Part shown: in pieces, positions 17,094 to 25,002 of the stretch
How positions within the stretch are numbered: position 1 is the stretch's first letter
Layout of the letters: each line of letters opens with the position of its first letter
DNA from: JASHPR01 sp963833885
Lineage (GTDB): Bacteria > Actinomycetota > Actinomycetes > Streptosporangiales > Streptosporangiaceae
Direction of reading: 5' to 3'
DNA: 64,000 bases
Assembly: GCA_963833885.1 (NCBI GenBank)
Contig: CAWHZU010000003.1
Span: forward strand, 129,923 to 193,922
The notes under the pieces: generated by a model
The model's input: only the letters and a program-made list of their open reading frames with translations
Databases searched by the model: none
What the model was told of the DNA's origin: nothing
Translations under genes and position numbers: made by a program

Positions 17094-17665
17094 CAGCGCT
17101 CCCTCTCGATCTCGACCCCCGCGGCCCGGGCACGGTCTCGGGCCAGCGGAGTCAGCACGGCACGGCGGCCGAGCACCAGCCGGGCGCCGGCCTTGGCCGC
17201 CTCCGCGACCATGGCCTCGGTCACCGCGCCCTTTTCCGCGCGGTGGGCCGGCTGCGCGGATCCCGGCAGGGCCGCGGGTGCCAGCCGGAACCGGAGCCTG
17301 CCCGACCGCAGCTCGTCCCGGTGCTTGGGGTTCTCGAACAGGTGCAGCAGGCGCCGAACGAACGCGCCGAGGTCGGCGTCCGTGCGCAGCCCGACGGTCT
17401 GCACCGACTGCGCGTCCTCGCTGACCGGATACGCAAGGCCCGGCTGCGCTGGTGCTGCATGCACCGGGACAGGCTGCGGAGCCGGAACGGGCCGCCCCGG
17501 GCCGGGCTGCGCAGCGGCGGGTCGTGCCGCGGTGGGGGGCGCCGGGGCGGGCTGCATCGCGGTGGGCTGGGTCGGCCCGGGCGACGCCGCGGCCGGCAGC
17601 AACTCGGCCAGCACCTCGCGGATGACCGCGCGGACCGCGTCGGAGTCGGGTCCGGTGAGGCTCAC
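17093..17665 (-). CDS. Microcompartment-associated hypothetical protein, Pro/Ala linker
   Basis: A 190-residue protein with three parts. Residues 1-25 (SDAVRAVIREVLAELLP) form an amphipathic helix resembling cargo encapsulation peptides. Residues 26-80 are a proline/alanine-rich disordered linker. The C-terminal 100 residues include FVRRLLHLFENPKHRDELR and RRAVLTPLARDRARAAGVEI, the latter a short TP-x-ARD motif also seen in BMC-associated proteins such as EutT. The GTG start overlaps the BMC-T stop (GTGA). No catalytic motif is seen. It may be a scaffold that ties cargo to shell; this is inference. Confidence 0.75.
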   Translation of the reverse strand: MSLTGPDSDAVRAVIREVLAELLPAAASPGPTQPTAMQPAPAPPTAARPAAAQPGPGRPVPAPQPVPVHAAPAQPGLAYPVSEDAQSVQTVGLRTDADLGAFVRRLLHLFENPKHRDELRSGRLRFRLAPAALPGSAQPAHRAEKGAVTEAMVAEAAKAGARLVLGRRAVLTPLARDRARAAGVEIERER

Positions 17666-18264
17666 GACAGGCTCCGCAGGGCGTCTTCGGCGGCCTCGGC
17701 GGCCTGGCGCACGTCCGCCTCGGAACCGGACAGGTACACCCGGCCGGTCGCGCCGATCATCCGGTAGTCGACGACCTTGATCCTGGCCGCCTTCTCGGCC
17801 TCGTTGGCAGCCAGGATCGCGTACGAGGCCGGCTGCATCTCGAGCACGAACAGCGACTCCCCGGCCAGCGCCATCGAGCCGATCTTGTTCCGGTTGATCA
17901 GGAAGGCGTGCTGCGGATCCAGCATGGTGATGATCTTCGACGCGAGCACCTGCGGGCGGGTCGCGTCGCGTGCGCTCGTTCCGAGGGATTCCAGCACCGC
18001 GGAGCTGGCCGCCCGCACCTCGTCGGTCCCGCCGTGGATCTCCAGGTAGCCGAACTGGCGCTCGACGACCAGGATCCCGGCGCGGACGTTCGCGTGCTTG
18101 AGCGCGACGTCGGTGAGCGGCTCGATGTCCAGTCCCGGAGCGATCTCGATGATCTGCGCCGCGACGTTGCTGCGCGGCAGGCTGCCCCGGATCCATGTGG
18201 CCAGATAGCACATCGTCTGCGGCTGCAGCCGGTTGAGGAAGATGAACGACCGCAGCTCAGCCAC
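17662..18264 (-). CDS. Microcompartment shell protein, second BMC-T
   Basis: A 200-residue tandem-BMC shell protein. Its start LRSFIFLNRLQPQTMCYLATW and first-domain ending GILVVERQFGYLEIHG are followed by a second domain with HAFLINRNKIGSMALAG and GRVYLSGSEADV. It is a paralogue of the other BMC-T in this locus. Together with one BMC-H and one BMC-P, two BMC-Ts give the four-protein shell set described for the RMM microcompartment. The ATG overlaps the aldehyde dehydrogenase stop by eight bases, which suggests coupling. Confidence 0.92.
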   Translation of the reverse strand: MAELRSFIFLNRLQPQTMCYLATWIRGSLPRSNVAAQIIEIAPGLDIEPLTDVALKHANVRAGILVVERQFGYLEIHGGTDEVRAASSAVLESLGTSARDATRPQVLASKIITMLDPQHAFLINRNKIGSMALAGESLFVLEMQPASYAILAANEAEKAARIKVVDYRMIGATGRVYLSGSEADVRQAAEAAEDALRSLS

Positions 18265-19894
18265 GGGACCCCCCGACGATCTGGCTCAGTTCCTCGACCA
18301 CCAGCCGCCTGATCTCCTCCCGCAGCGCCGCCATGTCGCCATTGGCCAGCCCGCGGTCCGATCCGCCCGCCCCGCCCGCCCAGCCGCGTCGAATGCCAGC
18401 GGAGCGTGTGCCGGGCCCGATCGCGGCGGCCGTGCACTCGGCCTCGGTCATGTTCGACGCGTACGGGTACGGCGGCACCGGCCCGGCCGGCGACTCCCAC
18501 GGGATGAGCCCGGAGAAGTTGCCGAACGGCTCGGCCGGGTCGCTGTTGTAGGCCAGCCTGGTCCACTGCACGAAGTGCTTCGGCTGCAGGTTCTCCGCCA
18601 CGGACGAGCCGCCGAAGAAGCCGGTGCCGACCGTCATCGTCGGCGGGAGGTTGGTCTGGATCCCGGAGCTGCCCAGGCTGTTGCCGGCGTTCACCGTGAC
18701 CCGCAGTACGTCGACGGCGGCGCCGAAATCCATGATCGTGCGCGGGTCGCTGCTGTGAATCGACGCGGAGTGGCCCTTGCCGCCGATCCGCAGCACCGCC
18801 CGCGCGGCGTCGATGCCCCGCCGCGCGGTCGGCACCCTGACCAGGCCGAGCACCGGGCACAGCTTCTCGTGCGCGAGCGGCTCCTCGGGGACCACCAGGT
18901 CGAAGGGAGCGAGCAGCACCCGGGTGGTGCCCGGGACCCTGATGCCCGCCTCGCCCGCGATCCACGAGGCGTCCTTGCCGACGAAGCGGATGTCGAAGCG
19001 GCCACCGGGGAACAGCGCGTCCCGGACCTTCGCGGCCTGCTCCGCGTCCAGCAGGAACGCGCCCTCGCGCTTGAGGTGGCGCAGCAGCGTCGCGGCCGCC
19101 GGCTCCTCCACGATCAGCACCGATTCGTTGGTGCACAGGATCGAGTTGTCGAAGCTCTTGCTGTCCACGATCCGCTTGGCCGCCTTGGCCAGGTCGGCGC
19201 TGGCGTCCACGAGCACCGGCACGTTGCCGGGGCCGACGCCGATCGCCGGGGTGCCCGACGTGTACGCGGCGCGCACCACGGGGACGCCGCCGGTGGCGAC
19301 GATCACCTGCGTGCGCTCGTCGGTCATCAGCGCGTTGATCAGCGGCACCGACGGCTCGTCCACTACCTGGATGACCCCGTCGGGCGCGCCGGCCGCGACC
19401 GCGGCGTCGGCGAGCGTCCTGGCGGCGTCGGCGCAGCACTCGCGGGCCAGCGGGTGCGGGCTGATGATGACGACGGACCGGGTCATCAGCGCCAGCAGCG
19501 CTTTGAAGAACACCGTCGCGACCGGGTTGGTCGACGGGGTGAGCGCGAGCACCACCCCGGCCGGCCGCGGCAGCTCGACCATCTTCGCGGCCGGGTCGAA
19601 CCGGGGGGTCACGTAGTCGTGCCCCGCGTACGTCTCGACCAGCCCGGTGCTGCATGCGACGTTCTTGAGCACCTTGTGGTCGGCCACGCCGAACCCGGTC
19701 TCGCGCACCGCCCACTCGGCGTACTCCCGGGCCTTGGCCGCGCCCGCCTGCGCCGCTGCGTGCACCACCCGGTCCACGGCCGCCTTGTCGTAGCGCGCGT
19801 ACGCCCGTGCGGCCCACTCGGCGCGCTGCAGCATCGCCCGCGCCCTGGGCACCCCGGCGGGGTCGGTGATCAGGTCGATCGTGATCTCGCTCAT
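18257..19894 (-). CDS. CoA-acylating aldehyde dehydrogenase of the microcompartment
   Basis: A 545-residue protein of the EutE/PduP group, oxidising an aldehyde with NAD and CoA to acyl-CoA. Landmarks are PRPAGVVLALTPSTNPVAT, then TGGVPVVRAAY, the catalytic cysteine in FDNSILCTNE and GTGFFGGSSVAENLQP. The C-terminus after about 485 is a linker plus a helical tail (MAALREEIRRLVVEELSQI), an encapsulation peptide placed at the C-terminus instead of the N-terminus as in PduP. Such a C-terminal tag is known for RMM and related loci. The ATG overlaps the aminotransferase stop. The likely substrate is propionaldehyde. Confidence 0.93.
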   Translation of the reverse strand: MSEITIDLITDPAGVPRARAMLQRAEWAARAYARYDKAAVDRVVHAAAQAGAAKAREYAEWAVRETGFGVADHKVLKNVACSTGLVETYAGHDYVTPRFDPAAKMVELPRPAGVVLALTPSTNPVATVFFKALLALMTRSVVIISPHPLARECCADAARTLADAAVAAGAPDGVIQVVDEPSVPLINALMTDERTQVIVATGGVPVVRAAYTSGTPAIGVGPGNVPVLVDASADLAKAAKRIVDSKSFDNSILCTNESVLIVEEPAAATLLRHLKREGAFLLDAEQAAKVRDALFPGGRFDIRFVGKDASWIAGEAGIRVPGTTRVLLAPFDLVVPEEPLAHEKLCPVLGLVRVPTARRGIDAARAVLRIGGKGHSASIHSSDPRTIMDFGAAVDVLRVTVNAGNSLGSSGIQTNLPPTMTVGTGFFGGSSVAENLQPKHFVQWTRLAYNSDPAEPFGNFSGLIPWESPAGPVPPYPYASNMTEAECTAAAIGPGTRSAGIRRGWAGGAGGSDRGLANGDMAALREEIRRLVVEELSQIVGGSRG

Positions 19895-21171
19895 CGGACG
19901 TTCCTGCCTGAGCGGGCGTCGGCCGCGGCCTTGCCGATGGCCACCTCGACGCGGTCCAGCAGTTCCTCGGACAGCGAGGGGGTCATCAGCACCCCTGGCT
20001 TGAACTGAAGGACGCGCGGATCGAGTGTGGAGAAGATCGCCCACACCCCGTTCTCGTAGAGCCGCTTCATGACGAACTTGGCGCCCTGCGGGTGGTCGAA
20101 CTCGAGCCCCATCACGAGACCGTCCTGGCGGATGCCGGTGAACCAGTCCGGGTACAGGCCCTGGATCCGGCGCAGCCCCTGGCCGATCAGGTCGGCGATG
20201 TAGTGCACCATCGACCGGATCTCCGGGCGGCAGGTGATCTCCAGGGTCTTCAGCGCGGCTACGCAGCCCAGCTCGGCACCGCCGAAGGTGGACATGTGGC
20301 CGAAGCCGTCCTCGGTCAGCCAGCCGGCCGCCTGCTCGCTCACCAGCACGGCGCTGATCGGGTACATGCCGCCGGAGATGCCCTTGCCGGTGACCAGCAT
20401 GTCCGGCGCGACGCCGTGCTTGGTGATCGCCCACAGCTCCCCGGTCCGCATCAGCCCGGTCTGCACCTCGTCGGCGATGTACAGCGCGCCGTGGCGCTCG
20501 CACAGCCGCTTGATCGCGGCCAGGTAGCCGGGGGCCGGCAACGGGAAGCCGTAGGTCGCCGGGATCGTCTCCATGATCACCGCCGCGACGTCGTTGCCGC
20601 GCAGCGCTTCCTCCATCGCGCCGAGATCATTGAACGGGACGTGCACAAATTCCTCTGGCTGGTCCGCGAGGAACAGCGCCGCGAACCGCTCGTCGCCGGT
20701 GGCGACGGCCAGGCCGGTATGCCCGTGGTAGGCCTTGGCGATAGAGACGATCTTGCGCCGCTTGGTCGTGTGCCTGGCGGTCTTCAGCGCGATGTCGATC
20801 GCCTCGGCGCCGCCGCTGCCGTACACCACCTTGGTCAGTCCGGCCGGGGCGGTGGAGACCAGCGCCTCGGCCAGGGCGGTGCGGGCCAGCGACGGGAAGT
20901 GGTGGTTGCCGATGTCGAAGTGCTGCATGGCCGCGGTCACCGCCGCCGTCACCTCGGGATTGCGGTGCCCCAGGTTGTAGGTGCCGCCGTTGAGGTGCAC
21001 GTCGATGAGCCGCTTGCCCTCGACGTCGTAGATGAAGTAGTCCTCGCGCCGGTCGATGACCAGCGGGACGCCCGACTCGATCCAGAACTGGGTCTTGTCC
21101 GGGTTCCAGAACTGCTTCGACTTGGCGAGCATCTCGCCCTTGGACGCGAAGGTGATGAGCTCTTCAGCCAC
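19891..21171 (-). CDS. Class III PLP enzyme (amino-alcohol phosphate lyase or aminotransferase)
   Basis: A 426-residue class III aminotransferase fold. Visible landmarks are GSGGAEAIDIALK near residue 100, AYHGHTG, IADEVQTGLMRTG and the catalytic lysine in TGKGISGGMYPIS. In RMM-type loci the homologue is thought to remove phosphate and ammonia from O-phospho-1-amino-2-propanol, giving propionaldehyde. The GTG at 21171 is used because GGAGG lies five bases upstream; a longer version from an upstream ATG (21207) is less well supported. It is the first gene of the minus-strand operon and is divergent from the third GS-like ligase. Confidence 0.88.
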   Translation of the reverse strand: MAEELITFASKGEMLAKSKQFWNPDKTQFWIESGVPLVIDRREDYFIYDVEGKRLIDVHLNGGTYNLGHRNPEVTAAVTAAMQHFDIGNHHFPSLARTALAEALVSTAPAGLTKVVYGSGGAEAIDIALKTARHTTKRRKIVSIAKAYHGHTGLAVATGDERFAALFLADQPEEFVHVPFNDLGAMEEALRGNDVAAVIMETIPATYGFPLPAPGYLAAIKRLCERHGALYIADEVQTGLMRTGELWAITKHGVAPDMLVTGKGISGGMYPISAVLVSEQAAGWLTEDGFGHMSTFGGAELGCVAALKTLEITCRPEIRSMVHYIADLIGQGLRRIQGLYPDWFTGIRQDGLVMGLEFDHPQGAKFVMKRLYENGVWAIFSTLDPRVLQFKPGVLMTPSLSEELLDRVEVAIGKAAADARSGRNVR

Positions 21172-21443
21172 AGCCACCTCCGTACGGCCTACTTCGGGTT
21201 CAACCAAATAGCATTCTGTGTGAACCGTTTAGTGTCAAGAGGTCACGCATGGGCCGCATCGCGTAGACCAGAACACTTGCCCACGATCCTCGGTCGATCA
21301 CTCCACAGAGCGAACAACCAGCAACAACCAGGGAACGACCGGGGAACGCGTGGCTTCCGGCCGGTGAGCGTCCGGTCTATCCTCAACTCCGAGCCGGACC
21401 TAAGAGGTCAACTCAAAGCAGACCAGATGCAAAGGGGTGGATC
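21172..21443. promoter_or_regulatory. Divergent promoter region of the BMC operon and GS-like gene
   Basis: This 272-base gap separates the divergent aminotransferase and GS-like genes and must hold both promoters. It is AT-richer than its surroundings near 21200-21240. GGTTCA (21197-21202) and TGAACC (21221-21226) form a spaced inverted repeat. AAGAGGTCA occurs twice in direct orientation, at 21237-21245 and 21402-21410, one copy near each gene. These could be operators for the GntR regulator. No B12-box-like riboswitch core was recognised. Confidence 0.5.
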
Positions 21444-22856
21444 GTGAGCACGTCCGGGATCCCAGCCAGCCGCGACGGTTTCGCCCGGTGGTGCGAGGCC
21501 GAGGGCATCCATACCGTGGTCGCGGGCGCTGCCGACACGCACGGAATCTGGCGCGGCAAGCGGCTTGGCGTGGCCGACTTCCTGGCCAAGATCGACCACG
21601 GCATCCCGTTCAGCGATGTGGTCCTCGTCCTCACCCACTCCGAGGACACCGACGAGGGGCAGGAACTGGTCGAGCCGCCGGACGGGGCGGCGTACCCGCT
21701 GTATTTCCCCCGCAAGGAGCACGGCTTTCCGGACATCTTCGTCAAGCCGGACCTGGGCACGACGCGGCGGCTGCCGTGGCATCCGGGCACGGTCGGCGTG
21801 CTCGGCGACTATCACCTCCCCAATGGCGAGCCGGTGCCGCTCGACCCGAGGATCCTGCTCCGGCGCATGATCGACCGGGCCCGTTCGCACGGTTTCGAGC
21901 CGAAGATCGGGATCGAGTACGAGTTCTACGTCTTCCGCGGTGATCTCGCCGCGCTGAGGGACTCCGGCTGGCGGCTGGAGCCGATCCGGACGAGGCCCTA
22001 CACCTACGGCGTCTACGGCGGCAGCCTGGACGAGGACCTGATCGCCACCATCCGGCACCAGCTCGCCGAGGCCGGGATCCAGATCGAGGCCTGCAACCCG
22101 GAAACCGGTCCGGGGCAATTCGAGCTGAACATCCACTACGACGACGCCCTCAAGGCGGCCGACGACGGCTTCGTGTACAAGAACGGGATCAAGGAAATCG
22201 TGGCCGGGCGCGGGATGATGGCCTCGTTCATGGCCAAGCCCCGCCGGGACTGGGCCGGGTCGTCGTGCCACATCCATCAGTCACTCTGGGAAGCGGGCAC
22301 CGGAGCGAACGCGTTCTTCGCCCGCGACGGCGGCGACGAGCTGTCCGAGCTGGGGCAGCACTACGCGGGCGGGCTGCTGTCCACCATGCGGGAGTTCACC
22401 GCGCTGTTCGCGCCGACGCCGAACTCCTACAAGCGGTTTGCCCCGTACTCATGGGCGGGCACGAGCGTCAGCTGGAGCTATGACAACCGGTCGACCGGGA
22501 TCCGGGCGATCACGGAGCACCAGGAGGCCACGCGGCTCGAGCACCGGCTGCCCGGAGCCGACACCAACCCGTACATCGTGATCGCCTCCTGCCTGGCCGC
22601 GGGCCTGCACGGGATCGAGCAGAAGATCCGGCCGCCCGCGGTCTACGAGGGCGACGCCTACGCCACCGACCAGCTCGAGGTCGTTCCCGAGTCGCTCGAG
22701 GAGGCGCTCGACCTGCTGGAGGGCAGCCAGGTTGCGCGCGAGATGCTCGGCGAGGACTTCGTCCAGCACTACGTCCTGATGAAGCGGTTCGAGGCGGACA
22801 AGTACCGGCAGCAGGTGTCGGAGTGGGAGGTCCGCCGCTACGCCGAGATGGCCTGA
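21444..22856 (+). CDS. Glutamine synthetase-like ligase beside the BMC locus
   Basis: A 470-residue GS-fold ligase starting at a GTG with GGGG nearby. Landmarks are AGAADTHGIWRGKRL near residue 30, IEYEFYVFR near 155, GSSCHIHQSLW near 272 and EHRLPGADTNPYI near 368, all expected for catalytic GS domains. It is divergent from the amino-alcohol operon and shares its promoter region, so it may glutamylate the same amine, either as an alternative route or as detoxification. Known actinobacterial relatives include gamma-glutamylpolyamine and gamma-glutamylethanolamine synthetases. It is the third GS paralogue in 23 kb. Confidence 0.87.
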   Translation: MSTSGIPASRDGFARWCEAEGIHTVVAGAADTHGIWRGKRLGVADFLAKIDHGIPFSDVVLVLTHSEDTDEGQELVEPPDGAAYPLYFPRKEHGFPDIFVKPDLGTTRRLPWHPGTVGVLGDYHLPNGEPVPLDPRILLRRMIDRARSHGFEPKIGIEYEFYVFRGDLAALRDSGWRLEPIRTRPYTYGVYGGSLDEDLIATIRHQLAEAGIQIEACNPETGPGQFELNIHYDDALKAADDGFVYKNGIKEIVAGRGMMASFMAKPRRDWAGSSCHIHQSLWEAGTGANAFFARDGGDELSELGQHYAGGLLSTMREFTALFAPTPNSYKRFAPYSWAGTSVSWSYDNRSTGIRAITEHQEATRLEHRLPGADTNPYIVIASCLAAGLHGIEQKIRPPAVYEGDAYATDQLEVVPESLEEALDLLEGSQVAREMLGEDFVQHYVLMKRFEADKYRQQVSEWEVRRYAEMA

Positions 22857-22875
22857 CCTCGTCCATGGGCAGCCT

Positions 22876-22890
22876 GCCCCTCCCAGGGGC
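22876..22890. terminator. Candidate hairpin after the GS-like gene
   Basis: GCCCCT-CCC-AGGGGC is a six-base-pair perfect stem with a three-base loop, 20 bases after the GS-like stop. It lacks a T-run, as is usual in high-GC actinobacteria. The region behind it (to 23042) repeats GGCCTGTTG twice and a close variant once. Confidence 0.4.
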
Positions 22891-23042
22891 TCATCGGTCA
22901 GCTTGGCCCGGAAGGCAGCCCGCCCGCCAGCCTTGACCCCCGAAGGTAAAGGTATGACACTTAGACCAAAGGCCTGTTGGGAACGGGCTTTTGGGCGTGC
23001 TGGAAAGCGGGCCTGTTGTGAGGCGGGCTGTTGGGAGGCGGC

Positions 23043-24146
23043 ATGGCTGCAGCCGCGGATGTCGAGTTCGGGTGCGTGGTAGCCGCGGCCGGGGCTCCCG
23101 ACGCGAGCGACCGTGACCTGTACCGCGGCATGCTGGCCGACTGCGAGCTCTACGCGCAGCTGGGTTACGACACGGCCTGGGTGCTGGAGCACCACTTCAG
23201 CGACTACTTCCCGACGCCGGATCCGGCACTGCTCATCGCCCACCTGGCCGGGCGGTACCCGGAGCTGAGCTACGGGGCGTGCGTGATCGTCACCCCGTGG
23301 CACCACCCGCTGCGGCTGGCGGGCCAGATCGCGATGCTGACCGAGTTCACCGACCGGCCGCTGCATCTTGGCCTCGGGCGCGGCACCGCGAAGCTGGAGT
23401 TCGACGCGTTCGGCCTGGACATGGGGGAGGCGAGGCAGCGGTTCGCCGAGACGTGGGAGATCCTGCGGCTCGGGATGACCGGCGAGCCGTTCAGCTACCC
23501 TGGCAAGCTCAGGCCGGTCACGCAGCCGGTCCGGATCCGGCCCGAGCCGCAGACCGGGCAGCTGCATTTCTACGGCGCCATCGGCAGCCCGGACAGCGCC
23601 GCCATCATGGCCAGGCTCGGGCTTGCGCCGTTGTGCAACACGATCGGCGACATCCAGCAGCAGGCCGACACGCTGCGGGCCTGGGCGGCGGCGGCCGTCG
23701 AAGCTGGCCATAGTACGGCGGGAGCCGCGTTCCCGATCATGATCGACTGCATCGTCGCGGACACCGACGAGGAGGCGATCAGCGAGGCCTGCAGGTACAA
23801 GCCGCGCTTCATGCAGGCGCAGATCGATCACTACGCCCCGCACGCCACGGACTGGGTGAACACGCCGGGATACGCGGCGTGGCAGCGGATCTTCGCGGGG
23901 ATGGAGCGGCGGACCCGCCCCGAGGGCATCGTGCCGTGGTGCGAGTGGCAGCTGGTCGGCTCGCCCGAAACGGTCCGGCGCAAGCTCCAGGCCTATCTCG
24001 ACATCGGCTTCAACCACATCATCCTGCATTTCGCCACGCCCGGAATCCCGGTCGCCGTCCGGCACAAGTGGGCGACCCGTTTTGCCAATGACGTGGCACC
24101 GCACATCAGCTCGCGCCTGGCCGGCGCGGTGACCCGAGAGGGATAG
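23043..24146 (+). CDS. Luciferase-like monooxygenase family oxidoreductase
   Basis: A 367-residue LLM-fold protein starting at an ATG six bases after GGGAGG. Typical features are YAQLGYDTAWVLEHHFSDY near residue 40, HLGLGRGTAKLEFDAFG near 115 and ETWEILRLGM, as in flavin-dependent bacterial-luciferase-like monooxygenases. It begins a tight same-strand run (hydrolase, SDR, second LLM protein). FMNH2 and F420 are both possible cofactors; the sequence alone does not decide. Substrate unknown. Confidence 0.85.
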   Translation: MAAAADVEFGCVVAAAGAPDASDRDLYRGMLADCELYAQLGYDTAWVLEHHFSDYFPTPDPALLIAHLAGRYPELSYGACVIVTPWHHPLRLAGQIAMLTEFTDRPLHLGLGRGTAKLEFDAFGLDMGEARQRFAETWEILRLGMTGEPFSYPGKLRPVTQPVRIRPEPQTGQLHFYGAIGSPDSAAIMARLGLAPLCNTIGDIQQQADTLRAWAAAAVEAGHSTAGAAFPIMIDCIVADTDEEAISEACRYKPRFMQAQIDHYAPHATDWVNTPGYAAWQRIFAGMERRTRPEGIVPWCEWQLVGSPETVRRKLQAYLDIGFNHIILHFATPGIPVAVRHKWATRFANDVAPHISSRLAGAVTREG

Positions 24147-24149
24147 CCC

Positions 24150-24953
24150 ATGACACAGCAGGTGCGCGTCAACGATGTCACGTTCTCGGTGGAGACAGCG
24201 GGAAGCGGGCGGCCGATCGTCCTCATCCACGGCTGGACCATGAGCGGCCGGTTCTTCCAGCGCCAGGTGCCCGAGCTGTCCGAGAGCTTCCAGGTGATCG
24301 TCCCGGACCTGCGCGGGCACGGCGCCTCGGAGAAGGTGCTGAGCGGCCACACCGTGCCGCAGTACGCGGCCGACCTGCATGCGATCCTGGCCGAGCTGTC
24401 GGTCGAGCGCCCGGTGCTGGTCGGCTGGTCGATGGGCGCGATGGTCGGCTATGAGTACCTCAGCGCGTACGGCAAGGACGCCGTCGCCGGGCTGGTCGTC
24501 GTCGACCAGCCGCCGTCGGATTTCGCCTGGGACGACTACGAGTTCGGCGTGTTCACGATGAACGACCTGCGGGACACGAACGTGCAGCTGCAACAGGACC
24601 AGGCCGAGGTTGTGGGCGAGTTCAGCCAGCTCATGCTCCATGACCCGGACCCCGAGGCGCTGAAGTGGATGACCGCCGAGATCCTCCAGGTCCCGCCGGT
24701 GATCGGCAGCACGATCCTGCTCGACCAGACGCTGCGCGACTACCGCGAGTTCCTGCCGAAGATCGACGTCCCGACGCTGGTCCTGTTCGGTGAGGACGAC
24801 AAGCTCACCAGCCCGCGGGCGGGTGCGTACATCGCCGAGCGCGTCCCCGGCGCCCGGCTGCAGACCTTCCCGGCGTCCAGCCACTGTCCGTTCTGGGAGG
24901 AGAGCCGGGCCTTCAACGAGGCGGTCGCTGCGTTCGCCGCGGGACTGCACTGA
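24150..24953 (+). CDS. Alpha/beta hydrolase
   Basis: A 267-residue alpha/beta hydrolase of the peroxidase/esterase-like type. The oxyanion region VLIHGWTMSG is near residue 30, the nucleophile elbow is VGWSMGAMVGYEY near 95, the acid region lies around VLFGEDDKLTSP and the catalytic histidine is in ASSHCPFWEE. All triad positions are present. It begins three bases after the first LLM gene, so the two are surely co-transcribed. It may hydrolyse an ester or lactone made by the LLM monooxygenase (inference). Confidence 0.9.
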   Translation: MTQQVRVNDVTFSVETAGSGRPIVLIHGWTMSGRFFQRQVPELSESFQVIVPDLRGHGASEKVLSGHTVPQYAADLHAILAELSVERPVLVGWSMGAMVGYEYLSAYGKDAVAGLVVVDQPPSDFAWDDYEFGVFTMNDLRDTNVQLQQDQAEVVGEFSQLMLHDPDPEALKWMTAEILQVPPVIGSTILLDQTLRDYREFLPKIDVPTLVLFGEDDKLTSPRAGAYIAERVPGARLQTFPASSHCPFWEESRAFNEAVAAFAAGLH

Positions 24954-25002
24954 CCTCGACCAGCCGCGCGGCGGGGCTGGCAGCCGGAGGAACGGAGCGG
25001 GC

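Noticed and set aside
18233..20008. Plus-strand open frame opposite the aldehyde dehydrogenase
   Set aside because: The minus-strand gene is unmistakable; the plus frame has no domain.
21172..21443. Cobalamin riboswitch upstream of the BMC/dehydratase operon
   Set aside because: No B12-box-like core or suitable pairing arms were recognised, although a computational search was not possible.
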